This document shows positions 35,393 to 44,488 of a stretch of 64,000 bases of DNA, one piece after another. Location: NCBI GenBank assembly GCA_022360015.1, contig JAKSDQ010000180.1, positions 62,001 to 126,000 on the forward strand, written 5' to 3'. Every line of letters begins with the position of its first letter. Position 1 is the stretch's first letter. The position numbers were made by a program, and so were the translations under genes. Below the pieces are notes generated by a model. The model was not told where the DNA came from. It worked only from the letters and a program-made list of their open reading frames with translations, and did not search any database. This DNA is from Cytophagales bacterium (GTDB lineage: Bacteria > Bacteroidota > Bacteroidia > Cytophagales > Cyclobacteriaceae).

Positions 35393-35422
35393 AAAGTCAA
35401 AACGCAAAAAGTCAAAACGCAA
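35393..35422 (+). repeat. 15-bp perfect tandem repeat upstream of the retropepsin gene
   Basis: AAAGTCAAAACGCAA occurs twice back to back (35393-35407 and 35408-35422), ten bases before the start codon at 35432. It is too close to the start to be a standard promoter, so it lies in the 5' leader. Confidence 0.85.
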
Positions 35423-35431
35423 ATTAAGGTC

Positions 35432-35965
35432 ATGAAACTCACAACTACCATAATTATCGGATTATTACTAGTCAATTTCACTACACTGGCACAACACCCT
35501 AAAATACTCGAGATAGTGAACCTAAAAAGCAAGCCCATCGTAAAAGGGGTTTTAAATGGTAAAACAGCCTATTTTCTATTAGATACAGGATCGGACCTTA
35601 CCATATTAGACACCGGGAGTGCCAGAAAATATGGCTATAAAATTATCCAGGGAAGAAGCAGGGCCATGATGATTGAAGGGCTGGGTGGGTCTTACAGGGA
35701 TTTTAAAAGGGCCATCGGCTTAAAGCTTTTTATGGATGAAAGCCTTATTTATACGCATTTCTTTGCCTTTGATCTTACCAACATTATCAGTTCTTTACAC
35801 GCTAATACGGGTATGAAAGTGGTCGGTATCATTGGCTCCGATGTGATGAGGAAACATGGTTTCAAAATTGACTATGGCAATAAACTTGTTAGTTTTACAA
35901 GTGTAGAATACAAAAAGAGGAAAGGCGAAGAAGTTGATAAAATTGCATTAAACATTAAAGAATAA
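35432..35965 (+). CDS. retropepsin-like aspartic protease
   Basis: A 177-residue exported protein (signal about 1-20). Residues 43-62 have the pepsin-type active site FLLDTGSDLTILD with catalytic D51, and a later VVGIIGSDVMRKHGF gives the hydrophobic-hydrophobic-G element of the retroviral fold. As a single-domain enzyme it should work as a dimer. Such proteases are frequent in Bacteroidota envelopes, with unknown substrates. It follows the two-component genes on the same strand but with a gap of about 145 bases. Confidence 0.88.
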   Translation: MKLTTTIIIGLLLVNFTTLAQHPKILEIVNLKSKPIVKGVLNGKTAYFLLDTGSDLTILDTGSARKYGYKIIQGRSRAMMIEGLGGSYRDFKRAIGLKLFMDESLIYTHFFAFDLTNIISSLHANTGMKVVGIIGSDVMRKHGFKIDYGNKLVSFTSVEYKKRKGEEVDKIALNIKE

Positions 35966-35988
35966 AACAATCATTTAATATTCCACAT

Positions 35989-36093
35989 ATGGTTAATTCC
36001 CCCTAGTGCAGTTCACCCCAATCTAAATACTTGATTCAATGCATTAGAGTTTATAAAAAGTATAGTAAGGTGGCTGCACGGGGGGATTACCAT
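35989..36093. repeat. imperfect inverted repeat enclosing about 50 bases
   Basis: The left arm (35989-36017) contains ATGGTTAATTCCCCC, GTGCAG and CACC; the right arm (36069-36093) is its near complement with GGTGG, CTGCAC and GGGGGGATTACCAT. Mismatches and small gaps separate three matching blocks. The element ends 20 bases before the next start codon, so it would form a long hairpin in the leader of the jelly-roll gene. Confidence 0.7.
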
Positions 36094-36112
36094 CAGTGAA
36101 TGAACTATCGCT

Positions 36113-37096
36113 ATGAAAAATTACACTTACCCGGTGGTAACAATGATGATGTCCTTGCTACTGGCACAATCTGCCGTGGCAAGCGACTTGGAGCGTTTGC
36201 TGAACCTGCGAGGCAATTGGAAGTTTTCCATAGGAGATAATAAACATTGGGCCATGCCTGACTATGACGACAGTGATTGGGAAAGTATCTATGTTCCTAC
36301 CGCCTGGGAAAATGAAGGCTTTTACGGCTACGATGGTTACGCCTGGTACAGAAAGAAATTTGACGGCGCAATAACTAAGAATCAAAAAAACGTTTTCCTC
36401 ATGCTAGGCTACATTGATGATGCTGATGAGGTATATATCAATGGAAAACTGATCGGCTTTTCCGGCGGGTTCCCCCCGCGCTATTCCACAGCTTATAAGG
36501 CCAAACGTCTGTATTACATTCCGGCAGAAGTGTTAAACCCAAAAGGAAGTAATTTGATAGCGGTAAGGGTATATGATGAAGGCCGTGAAGGCGGAATTGT
36601 GCACGGCAGGGTTGGTATTTACAAAATGGTGAACGAATTTGAGCCCGCCGTGGATTTGCAGGGATTATGGAAATTTAAAATCGGAAATGACAGCCGCTGG
36701 AAAAACAAATACTGGAATGATGAAGACTGGAATGACATTATTACCCCAAGCCTGTGGCGAAATATCGGCCTGTGGGAACTAGATGGTTATGCATGGTACC
36801 GAAAAACGTTTTTTTTGGATGACAAATTAAAAGATGAAGAATTATTTCTGGTTTTAGGCAGAATTGATGATTATGATGAAACCTATCTGAACGGTGAGTT
36901 TATTGGCAAAACCAGGGATGGAAAAAGATTTGGCATCAGCAGTTCCTGGCTTGAGCTGAGGGTTTACAAACTGCCAACCGATCAGCTACTTTTCAACGGC
37001 TATAACACCATTGCCGTAAGGGTCTACGACATGGGTGACAAAGGCGGTATATATGAAGGGCCCATAGGCATCATCACCAGAAAACAACTGAATTGA
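36113..37096 (+). CDS. secreted protein with two tandem GH2-type jelly-roll domains
   Basis: A 327-residue protein with a signal peptide (about 1-23). Residues 28-165 and 178-325 are repeats of one domain: LRGNWKFSIGDN/LQGLWKFKIGND, DGYAWYRKKF/DGYAWYRKTF, GYIDDADEVYING/GRIDDYDETYLNG, and LIAVRVYDEGREGGI/TIAVRVYDMGDKGGI. This is the sugar-binding jelly-roll found at the start of family 2 glycosidases and some esterases, but no catalytic domain follows. A role as a carbohydrate-binding protein is likely. It stands alone upstream of leuS. Confidence 0.85.
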   Translation: MKNYTYPVVTMMMSLLLAQSAVASDLERLLNLRGNWKFSIGDNKHWAMPDYDDSDWESIYVPTAWENEGFYGYDGYAWYRKKFDGAITKNQKNVFLMLGYIDDADEVYINGKLIGFSGGFPPRYSTAYKAKRLYYIPAEVLNPKGSNLIAVRVYDEGREGGIVHGRVGIYKMVNEFEPAVDLQGLWKFKIGNDSRWKNKYWNDEDWNDIITPSLWRNIGLWELDGYAWYRKTFFLDDKLKDEELFLVLGRIDDYDETYLNGEFIGKTRDGKRFGISSSWLELRVYKLPTDQLLFNGYNTIAVRVYDMGDKGGIYEGPIGIITRKQLN

Positions 37097-37256
37097 GTTT
37101 GGGTGTGGGGGTGAGCTACACCTTTTATGCCCCGTAGGGGGGGAAATTGGTGAAAATCAACTAGCTATACAACGCGCCTGGCAAAGGTTAATGGGGGGGT
37201 AAAGGGTATTTTTCTTAAATTCAAAACATAAATATTCATTATAAACCGAAATCCCT

Positions 37257-37264
37257 TATTTTTG
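37257..37264 (+). promoter_or_regulatory. -7 promoter element of leuS
   Basis: TATTTTTG matches the Bacteroidota TAnnTTTG element, 39 bases before the leuS start codon. The -33 region has no clear TTG. Confidence 0.45.
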
Positions 37265-37302
37265 CATTCTTGATTTTGTTATCAAAAATCCTTCGTTAAC
37301 CT

Positions 37303-40071
37303 ATGGCTGAATATAATTTCAGGGATATTGAAAAAAAATGGCAGGCCTATTGGGCTGAAAATAAGACCTTTGAATCCAAAGTAGACAAAAGTAAACCCAA
37401 ATTTTACGCGCTTGATATGTTTCCTTACCCATCCGGGGCAGGCCTTCATGTAGGACACCCTTTGGGTTATATCGCCTCTGACATCGTGGCGAGATTCAAA
37501 CGGATTAAAGGTTACAACGTGCTCCATCCGATGGGATTTGATGCTTTTGGGTTGCCTGCTGAACAATATGCCATCCAAACCGGTCAGCATCCTGCCGTTA
37601 CGACCAGGCAGAATATTGAAAAATACAAAACCCAGTTGAAAAACATGGGGTTTTCATTTGATTGGGACAAGGAAGTGCAAACCTGTGACCCCAAATTTTA
37701 TAAATGGACCCAGTGGATTACCATCCAATTATTTGACAGTTGGTATGACAAAGAAAAGGAATCAGCCAGACCTGTAAGTGAACTTGTGACCGTTTTTGAA
37801 CAGGATGGAAACGAAAAATTAAAAGCAGTCTGCGACGATGATACTCCGGTATTTTCCGCAAAGGAATGGGCTGGATTGACAACAGGTCAACAGCAGCGGC
37901 TTTTGTTGAAATACCGGCTTTGTTATCTGTCGGAAACAACTGTGAACTGGTGCCCGGCCTTGGGTACGGTGCTGTCCAATGACGAAGTAAAAGATGGGTT
38001 TTCCGAACGGGGTGGGCATCCGGTGATAAGAAAAAACATGTCACAATGGTCGATGAGGATCACGGCTTACGCCGAAAGACTGTTGCACGGCCTAGAAGTG
38101 ATCGACTGGCCGGAGCCTTTAAAAGAAATGCAGAGAAACTGGATTGGCAAATCAACCGGCGCGGAACTGGATTTTGCTACTGAAGTGGAGGGAGTGAAGA
38201 TTAGAGTGTTTACGACCAGAATTGACACAATATTTGGCGTTACCTTTCTGGTGCTGGCGCCTGAAAGTGAGCTGGTGGAAAAGCTGACAACACGGGAACA
38301 AGAGGAAGCGGTCCGTACCTATGTACAGACCGCCCAAAACCGGTCTGAGCGAGATCGTATGAGCGATGTTAAGACCATTTCGGGTGTGTTTACAGGAAGT
38401 TATGCCATTCATCCGTTTAGCGGAGAAAAAGTACCTGTTTGGGTGGCAGATTACGTATTGTCGGGTTATGGCACCGGTGCGGTAATGGCCGTACCCGCGG
38501 GGGATTCCAGGGATCATGCTTTTGCCAGGCATTTTGACCTGCCTATTGTTAAAATCATTGAAGGAACGGAAATTGAGCATGAAGCAGACGACACCAAGGT
38601 AGGAAAAATGGTGAACTCCGGGTTTCTTGATGGCCTGGAGGCCATGGATGCCATCGACAAAGCTGTGGAGGTAGCCGAAGAACAGGCCATCGGTGAAGCG
38701 AAGATAAATTTTAGAATGAGGGACGCCATTTTTGCCAGACAACGCTATTGGGGAGAGCCTATGCCGATCTATTTCAAAGATAATATCCCCTACCCTTTGC
38801 CGGTGGAACAGCTTCCACTCGAATTGCCTGAGATAGATGCCTACAAACCTACCGAAGACGGTGAACCTCCCCTGGGAAGAGCGAGAGACTGGAAGCCGCA
38901 GGAAGGTTCTCACTATGAACTAAGCACTATGCCCGGGTGGGCGGGGTCTTCATGGTACTTTTTCCGGTACATGGATGCCCATAATGAAGACGTATTGGTT
39001 GACAAGGAAATTCAGGAATACTGGGAAAATGTCGATTTATATATTGGCGGGTCGGAACACGCCACCGGCCACTTGTTGTATGCCAGATTCTGGACAAAGT
39101 TCTTGTACGACCTTGGCTATGTCAATGTGGATGAACCCTTTAAAAAGCTGGTGAACCAGGGTATGATACAGGGGCGGTCCAACTTTGTGTACAGAATACA
39201 AGGCAGCAACCGGTTTGTTAGCAAAAACCTCAAAGATCAATACGAAACCAGCGCCATACATGTGGATGTAAATATGGTAGATAATGACATTTTGGATATC
39301 GAAAAATTCAAATCATGGTGGCCTGATCTGGCAGATGCGGAATTTATACTGGAAGATGGCAAATACATATGCGGGTCTGAAATTGAAAAAATGTCCAAAA
39401 GGTATCACAACGTAGTAAATCCCGATGACATTGTCGAAAAATATGGTGCTGATACCTTGCGGTTGTATGAAATGTTTTTGGGGCCTTTGGAGCAATTTAA
39501 ACCCTGGAATACCAACGGTATCGATGGCGTATTTAAGTTCTTGAGAAAATTCTGGAACCTTTTCCACGACAGCCAGGGGAATTTCAGGGTAAGCAAAGAG
39601 GCCCCCGGTAAGGAGGCCCTGAAGATTATGCACCAAACCATCAAAAAGGCTGAGGAGGACATTGACAGATTGTCATTTAACACTTCTGTAAGCAGTTTCA
39701 TGATCTGTGCCAACGAGTTAACGAGGTTACAATGTAACAACCGGGAGATATTGGAAAATTTCGTTGTCATTCTTTCCCCTTACGCCCCTCATATAGCGGA
39801 GGAGCTTTGGGCAAAACTTGGCCATGAGGAAAGCATATTAAACGCTTCTTTTCCCAGCTATCATGAAGATTATTTTAAAGAAGCAGCCTATGAATACCCT
39901 GTGTCGGTCAATGGGAAAATGAGGGCTAAAATGAGTTTCGCCCTGGATATGCCACATGAAGATATTGAAAAGCAAGTCCTGGCCTCAGAGGTAATTCAAC
40001 GCTGGACTGAAGGGAAAACGCCTAGAAAGGTGATTATTGTACCTAAAAAAATCGTGAATATTGTAGTTTGA
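37303..40071 (+). CDS. leuS: leucyl-tRNA synthetase
   Basis: A 922-residue class I aminoacyl-tRNA synthetase. The HIGH-type motif is in [18 protein letters not shown] (about 40-57), the editing domain covers about 225-430 ([19 protein letters not shown]), the tRNA-synthetase core resumes with [16 protein letters not shown] and [16 protein letters not shown], and KMSKR (696-700) with [10 protein letters not shown] takes the KMSKS place. An insertion of about 60 residues before KMSKR (around 625-690) carries [16 protein letters not shown]. The C-terminal anticodon-binding domain is complete. Monocistronic. Confidence 0.98.
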   Translation: MAEYNFRDIEKKWQAYWAENKTFESKVDKSKPKFYALDMFPYPSGAGLHVGHPLGYIASDIVARFKRIKGYNVLHPMGFDAFGLPAEQYAIQTGQHPAVTTRQNIEKYKTQLKNMGFSFDWDKEVQTCDPKFYKWTQWITIQLFDSWYDKEKESARPVSELVTVFEQDGNEKLKAVCDDDTPVFSAKEWAGLTTGQQQRLLLKYRLCYLSETTVNWCPALGTVLSNDEVKDGFSERGGHPVIRKNMSQWSMRITAYAERLLHGLEVIDWPEPLKEMQRNWIGKSTGAELDFATEVEGVKIRVFTTRIDTIFGVTFLVLAPESELVEKLTTREQEEAVRTYVQTAQNRSERDRMSDVKTISGVFTGSYAIHPFSGEKVPVWVADYVLSGYGTGAVMAVPAGDSRDHAFARHFDLPIVKIIEGTEIEHEADDTKVGKMVNSGFLDGLEAMDAIDKAVEVAEEQAIGEAKINFRMRDAIFARQRYWGEPMPIYFKDNIPYPLPVEQLPLELPEIDAYKPTEDGEPPLGRARDWKPQEGSHYELSTMPGWAGSSWYFFRYMDAHNEDVLVDKEIQEYWENVDLYIGGSEHATGHLLYARFWTKFLYDLGYVNVDEPFKKLVNQGMIQGRSNFVYRIQGSNRFVSKNLKDQYETSAIHVDVNMVDNDILDIEKFKSWWPDLADAEFILEDGKYICGSEIEKMSKRYHNVVNPDDIVEKYGADTLRLYEMFLGPLEQFKPWNTNGIDGVFKFLRKFWNLFHDSQGNFRVSKEAPGKEALKIMHQTIKKAEEDIDRLSFNTSVSSFMICANELTRLQCNNREILENFVVILSPYAPHIAEELWAKLGHEESILNASFPSYHEDYFKEAAYEYPVSVNGKMRAKMSFALDMPHEDIEKQVLASEVIQRWTEGKTPRKVIIVPKKIVNIVV

Positions 40072-40085
40072 ACTAAAAACGTTGT

Positions 40086-40120
40086 TAGTCATACTATGAC
40101 TTTGAGTCATAGTATGACTA
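40086..40120. repeat. 35-bp perfect palindromic repeat downstream of leuS
   Basis: Two palindromic 15-bp units, AGTCATACTATGACT (40087-40101) and AGTCATAGTATGACT (40105-40119), are separated by TTG, and the whole is a perfect inverted repeat with 16-bp arms. It lies 15 bases past the leuS stop, in a convergent gap. The unit also occurs at 7765-7779. Confidence 0.85.
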
Positions 40121-40287
40121 CTCTTTGGATAACACCTTACCGCCGACTCCTGCAATTAGCCATAAAAACCTCTATTTCCCTCACCTGAAAACACCTTTCC
40201 AAAAATAAAATTATTCCCTCAAAAATTACTTCAGTCCATTTAATGCTTAAAAGACAGGATAGGAAATCAATATAAAGTACTTTCTGC

Positions 40288-40935
40288 CTAAAAATTTGTG
40301 TTTGAAACATCGTCACTTTCAGGTTCAGATTCCTGGTCAGTGTCCTCTTCCTTATCCTTTTTCCTTTTCTTCTTTTTCTTGTCCTTATCTTTCTTCTTCA
40401 AAAAGCCGAAAATACCTTTTTTCTCCTCGGATGTCTCCGGATCTGCTGCTTGCGGCGGGGCATCCGGTTCTTCACTAATATCAGGTGGGGCAGCTTTAAC
40501 AGGTCTTCTTAAATACTTCCCAAAAAGCTGCATATATTGTAACTGATCCTCATTATACCGGTCTCTGCGACGAATGCTCCGGGGGGTTTGCCGGTTTTCT
40601 GCCATCAGTGAGTCAGAGGCATCATAGATCTCCTGGGCTATGAGAACAGAGTCCAGTTCACGGTCCAAAGTGGGCATTATCACATCCATTTCCACTGTAT
40701 TCCACTCGTCCTGTTTCTTCCTGTAGCTGACTCTTTTGACAATCCCGTACTTATTTTTTCTTACTGTATTATCGAATTTAGGTATTGAATCGACATCAAA
40801 CTTTGAGAATTGATCATACCGGGTTTTCTCATCCAGGATAAAATAGCTCTGAAAGGCCGGGCAGGTTTTATTTGGCATGCAGGATGTCAAATACAATAAC
40901 CATATGATATTTAATAAAAATAAATACTTTCTCAT
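40288..40935 (-). CDS. hypothetical lipoprotein with lysine-rich tail
   Basis: A 215-residue lipoprotein (signal IIWLLYLTSC, lipidated cysteine 19). The middle (about 45-135) is globular and polar. Residues 145-210 are low complexity: a proline/acidic stretch, then a long run of lysines, then acidic residues. This highly charged tail may interact with nucleic acid, lipopolysaccharide or another envelope protein. I do not recognise the family. It is monocistronic with a 395-base upstream gap. Confidence 0.75.
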   Translation of the reverse strand: MRKYLFLLNIIWLLYLTSCMPNKTCPAFQSYFILDEKTRYDQFSKFDVDSIPKFDNTVRKNKYGIVKRVSYRKKQDEWNTVEMDVIMPTLDRELDSVLIAQEIYDASDSLMAENRQTPRSIRRRDRYNEDQLQYMQLFGKYLRRPVKAAPPDISEEPDAPPQAADPETSEEKKGIFGFLKKKDKDKKKKKRKKDKEEDTDQESEPESDDVSNTNF

Positions 40936-41331
40936 TCAATTTCTGATAAATCGATACGATCACGTATCTTATATTCCTTTACCCTTAAATAAAAGCTAAC
41001 TGTAAATCAGTTAACACTCCTTATGGTTATTGTCATTTACAATAGGTTATTACTTTAAAAAGCTTAAAAAAGTTCACTTTTTATATTGCAAATTTTGTGA
41101 ATATAACTAATAATTTATTTTCTACCCTAAAATTGGCTGTCCAAAACATTATTTTGGCGTAACATCGCCAAAACCAACCCCAAAATAGCAGGCAATTGCT
41201 TGAATTGCCGATGATTTCTTACAAACTCAAACGACAAATCGCCCCAATTATGTATAAAATTTCCCCACTAATCTTACCCACCCCCACCTTTCATTTTAAT
41301 TTTCACTTTCATTCTCACTTTGATTTTTATT
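40936..41331. other. non-coding stretch with hairpins and low-complexity end
   Basis: This gap contains the promoter of the leftward lipoprotein gene. Two hairpins are visible: TTTTGGCG/CGCCAAAA (41152-41173) and GGCAATT/AATTGCC (near 41191-41209). From 41289 to the stop codon at 41332 it consists of degenerate TTTCATTTTAATTTT words. No coding frame is convincing. Confidence 0.5.
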
Positions 41332-42474
41332 TTAATTCCCCCCCCTACCATAGTCCTTAAGAATCTCCATCACCCGCTCAACAGGCAGCGCTTCCACCTT
41401 ACGTCCCTGATAGCCTTCCATGGATTGGGTTGCGAACAGGCTATTAAGAATCGCCTCCTCAGTCGCTTCTATAGCCGCTAAAAACAGCGGTGTCACAGCA
41501 TCATTTTTCAACTCAGTACTTTCCAGTGTATGCCCACCGGATTGATAGGGTATTCTCAGGGCTTTATGTGTGGAAACTGCTATGACATAATCTCCACTCC
41601 CATTAGAAACAATCCCACCGGTTTTGCCCAAACCGAGCATAGCCCTTTTAGCCAGCCTTTTTAAATTCCTTTCCTTCAAAGGGGCATCGGTCATGACCAC
41701 AATCATACACGATCCGTCAGACGAATGACGGAGGTTATTTTTGAAAGGATAATTGCCCAACTCCACCCCCACCGGGACACCGGCGATCTCCAGCACACCG
41801 CCAAAGTTCGTTTGCACCAGCACGCCCACTGTGTAGCCTCCGAGTTCTTCGGGAACAACGCGTGAGGAAGTTCCTATCCCCCCTTTGTATCCAAAACAAA
41901 CCGTTCCCGTTCCCGCACCTGCATTTCCTTGCAGGACAGGGCCACCGGAAGCATTTTTAATGGCTTGCCAAATATGTGCTTCTTCCACATGCATACCGCG
42001 AATATCGTTTAAATAACCATCGTTGGTCTCACCGACTACCGCATTTACTGATCTGACATTTTCATTACCGGGTTGATCCAGCACATATTTTACCACAGAC
42101 CTGACAGCATCCCCCACGCTCAAGGTATTGGTCAGAATGATTGGCGTTTCAATATTACCCAGTTCATTCACCTGTGAGTACCCCGCCAATTTACCAAACC
42201 CATTGGCAATAAAGATGGCCGCAGGCACCTTTTGCTGAAAAATGTTTCCTTCATGAGGCAGAATTGCAGTGACGCCAGTGCGCACGTGTTCTCCCCGGAT
42301 CAGTGTGGTGTGGCCCACCATTACCCCAGGCACGTCGGTAATGGCATTTAACTTCCCGGTATTTAATATGCCCGTTTTAATGCCCAGGTCACGGATTCCA
42401 GGTTGGTCTTGTGACATCGCTGTTATAGTTTTTACGGATGCCAGTAAAAGCAGGTAAAATAGTCTGATGGTCAT
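41332..42474 (-). CDS. P1 family peptidase (DmpA/BapA-like)
   Basis: A 380-residue exported protein (signal MTIRLFYLLLLASVKTITAMS). The N-terminal nucleophile fold is shown by GIKTGILNTGKLNAITDVPG, VMVGHTTLIRG, the long VNAVVGETNDGYLNDIRG, and GTGTVCFGYKGGIGTSSRVV. Members are autocatalytically cleaved and act as beta- or D-aminopeptidases or amidases. The cleavage site would precede a Ser or Thr near residues 260-265 (NLRHSSDGSCMIVV). It could process peptides imported across the outer membrane. Confidence 0.9.
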   Translation of the reverse strand: MTIRLFYLLLLASVKTITAMSQDQPGIRDLGIKTGILNTGKLNAITDVPGVMVGHTTLIRGEHVRTGVTAILPHEGNIFQQKVPAAIFIANGFGKLAGYSQVNELGNIETPIILTNTLSVGDAVRSVVKYVLDQPGNENVRSVNAVVGETNDGYLNDIRGMHVEEAHIWQAIKNASGGPVLQGNAGAGTGTVCFGYKGGIGTSSRVVPEELGGYTVGVLVQTNFGGVLEIAGVPVGVELGNYPFKNNLRHSSDGSCMIVVMTDAPLKERNLKRLAKRAMLGLGKTGGIVSNGSGDYVIAVSTHKALRIPYQSGGHTLESTELKNDAVTPLFLAAIEATEEAILNSLFATQSMEGYQGRKVEALPVERVMEILKDYGRGGN

Positions 42475-42545
42475 AGCTAAAAATTTACCGTGAAGTTACG
42501 TTTTTCAGCTATGACCGGACTAATGAAGAAAGGAAAATTTTTTTA

Positions 42546-43733
42546 TCAAATAGAGGACTCCCTGTCGAACTTACCGAGGGTCATGCCCAGCTTGATTCCT
42601 GGCATCACTCTTTTAAGATTATCTGTGAGATAGACCTGTGGTGAAATCTTAAATTTGCTGGAGTCATTCCCCCCTACGATCATTTCAAGCATCAGGGTTG
42701 AGTCATCGAAGTTATTGGTATTATCGTGTAAAAGATAGCCGGCTTTCATGCCTACCCAGAAAGGTTTTTTGTCTTTACCGGAAAGATTGCGGCTGTAACT
42801 GGCCGTTACAAAAGTGTTAAAGCCATTATTGACTTCATCTTTATCAGCGACATTCAGATGATCGCGGGAACGATCATTTTCTGCCACTGCATAAAACTGG
42901 TACCTTGTATCCACGCCGATACCAATCATGTGATCACGTTTTCTATTTACCTCAGAAAATTTAAACAAAACGCCCCCTTCCAGCCCCAGGTTGAAGCTCC
43001 GGTCAACAGCAGTCAGGTTGCCGCCTAATATGACCGTCACAGGCTTGTTTTTTTGGACTTTCAGGACGGCATCCTTCCCTGTAAATGGAACCTTATAGCC
43101 ATTTGCCGGAATCTCCCTTTGTGAGGGTTCGACCGCAGGCTTTGTCCACCCCCTACTCAGCAGCAACGGCCACAATTCCCCTGAAGGCTGATAATCATGA
43201 TCCGGGGTAAAAAGTGCCGGGATGATGTGCTGATTCTTATGATCGGCAGACTGGATAAGGTTATGATAGATCAGTAACTGGCTTTTGAGGTTGGGATCGG
43301 TAATAAAAAACGGATTAATCCCTTCTTTAATTTTTTCAGCACTCATCTCATCCGGTTTTGCACTGGATAAAATGCTTTTTTCCAAATTTGACGGGTCTTT
43401 TTGCCCCCGATAAGGAGTAGATCTCTCATCGTCTGTTACCACCGCCATGGTAGTAGCAGCCGGTTGTTCTTCAATGACCGTCCAATAATTTTTAACAGAA
43501 TAAACGGAAATCACCATGAGCGTGATGGCAGCCGCGGCGGCATATAACCAATAAGAGCCCAGTAAGTTTTCAACAGGCCAAAGCGGCAAAATAGTCTTTG
43601 TCCGGGTGGGACCGCTTAATTGCTCATTTAATTTTTCCCACCCTGATTCTTTAGACCACGACACATTGGGAGGAAGGCCTTCCAGTCCGTTGCCTTCCTT
43701 CCTAAACAATTCATCAAATTCTTTAGATTTCAT
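42546..43733 (-). CDS. membrane protein with sigma-partner N-terminus and beta-barrel-like C-terminus
   Basis: A 395-residue protein whose first codons overlap the end of the upstream ECF sigma gene by 11 bases, the usual position of an anti-sigma factor. Residues 1-58 are cytoplasmic and helical (KEFDELFRKEG, W-rich), 60-80 a transmembrane helix (YWLYAAAAAITLMVISVYSV), 80-225 a periplasmic linker, and 228-395 alternates hydrophobic strands and turns like an outer-membrane barrel (VTVILGGNLTAVDRSFNLGL, MIGIGVDTRYQFYAV, FWVGMKAGYLL, KFKISPQVYLT). If real, one chain would span both membranes. The barrel reading is an inference. Confidence 0.7.
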   Translation of the reverse strand: MKSKEFDELFRKEGNGLEGLPPNVSWSKESGWEKLNEQLSGPTRTKTILPLWPVENLLGSYWLYAAAAAITLMVISVYSVKNYWTVIEEQPAATTMAVVTDDERSTPYRGQKDPSNLEKSILSSAKPDEMSAEKIKEGINPFFITDPNLKSQLLIYHNLIQSADHKNQHIIPALFTPDHDYQPSGELWPLLLSRGWTKPAVEPSQREIPANGYKVPFTGKDAVLKVQKNKPVTVILGGNLTAVDRSFNLGLEGGVLFKFSEVNRKRDHMIGIGVDTRYQFYAVAENDRSRDHLNVADKDEVNNGFNTFVTASYSRNLSGKDKKPFWVGMKAGYLLHDNTNNFDDSTLMLEMIVGGNDSSKFKISPQVYLTDNLKRVMPGIKLGMTLGKFDRESSI

Positions 43734-44298
43734 AATGAATCCCGTTTTTTTCCAAAATTTTTCTCAAAAGCGCACGCCCTTTGCTAAGTTGGGACTTTGA
43801 AGTATTTTCGCTGATATTTAACTTCTCTGCGATCTCTTTGTGACTAAACCCCTCAATGACGTACAAGTTAAATACAGTCCTGTACCCTACCGGTAACTGC
43901 AATATCAGATTATAAATCTCTTCGGCTGCAAGCTCACCGGTTATGGTAGCATTTTCACCAATATCAACCATCAAAGCAGCATCCACATTCCTGAAATTGT
44001 TGTTTTTTCGCAAGAACATCAGCGACTCGTTAATCATAATGCGTTTAATCCATGCCTCCAGACTGCGATCGCCCCTGAAGTCCACGTTTTTCAGATGATT
44101 AAATACCTTTAGAAAACCGTTCACCAAGAGGTCTTCGGCATCGTGCTCATTTTTGACGTAGCGATAACAAACTCTGAACATTTTATCAGCATACAGCTCA
44201 TAAAACTCCTTCTGAGCACGGTTATCACCTGCAATACAGTTCTGTATAAGTTGCTCTATAACCAATTGGGTTTTATTTTCTAAATATTGCGTACTCAT
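43723..44298 (-). CDS. ECF-type RNA polymerase sigma factor
   Basis: A 191-residue sigma factor started at the ATG at 44298 (MSTQYLENK); the frame is open upstream to 44388 but the added sequence is unlike any sigma. Region 2 is at about 17-85 (IAGDNRAQKEFYELYADKMF, EHDAEDLLVNGFLKVFNHL, SLEAWIKRIMINESLMFLRK) and region 4 at about 125-180 (LPVGYRTVFNLYVIEGFSH, KEIAEKLNISENTSKSQLSK). It is translationally coupled to the overlapping membrane protein gene downstream, its likely anti-sigma factor. Confidence 0.95.
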   Translation of the reverse strand: MSTQYLENKTQLVIEQLIQNCIAGDNRAQKEFYELYADKMFRVCYRYVKNEHDAEDLLVNGFLKVFNHLKNVDFRGDRSLEAWIKRIMINESLMFLRKNNNFRNVDAALMVDIGENATITGELAAEEIYNLILQLPVGYRTVFNLYVIEGFSHKEIAEKLNISENTSKSQLSKGRALLRKILEKNGIHYEI

Positions 44299-44488
44299 CA
44301 GTGATAATGCATCATTAATGGTAGGGGTTGCCTCACAGATTAAAAGTTTACAAAAACCGGGCCTGTCCGAATCAAAATCACAGACCATTACAATCTAGCA
44401 AAATTAATCCTTGAAGAATGTTAAAGGTGGGTTAAAATTGGTTAATTTAGGTTAAAAACCAGCCTTTTTGCAGATTTTCAGATGTTGT

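Noticed and set aside
37102-37126. GGTGT/ACACC stem followed by TTTT after the jelly-roll gene as a terminator
   Set aside because: Only a 5-bp stem with an 11-base loop; too weak to list as a feature.
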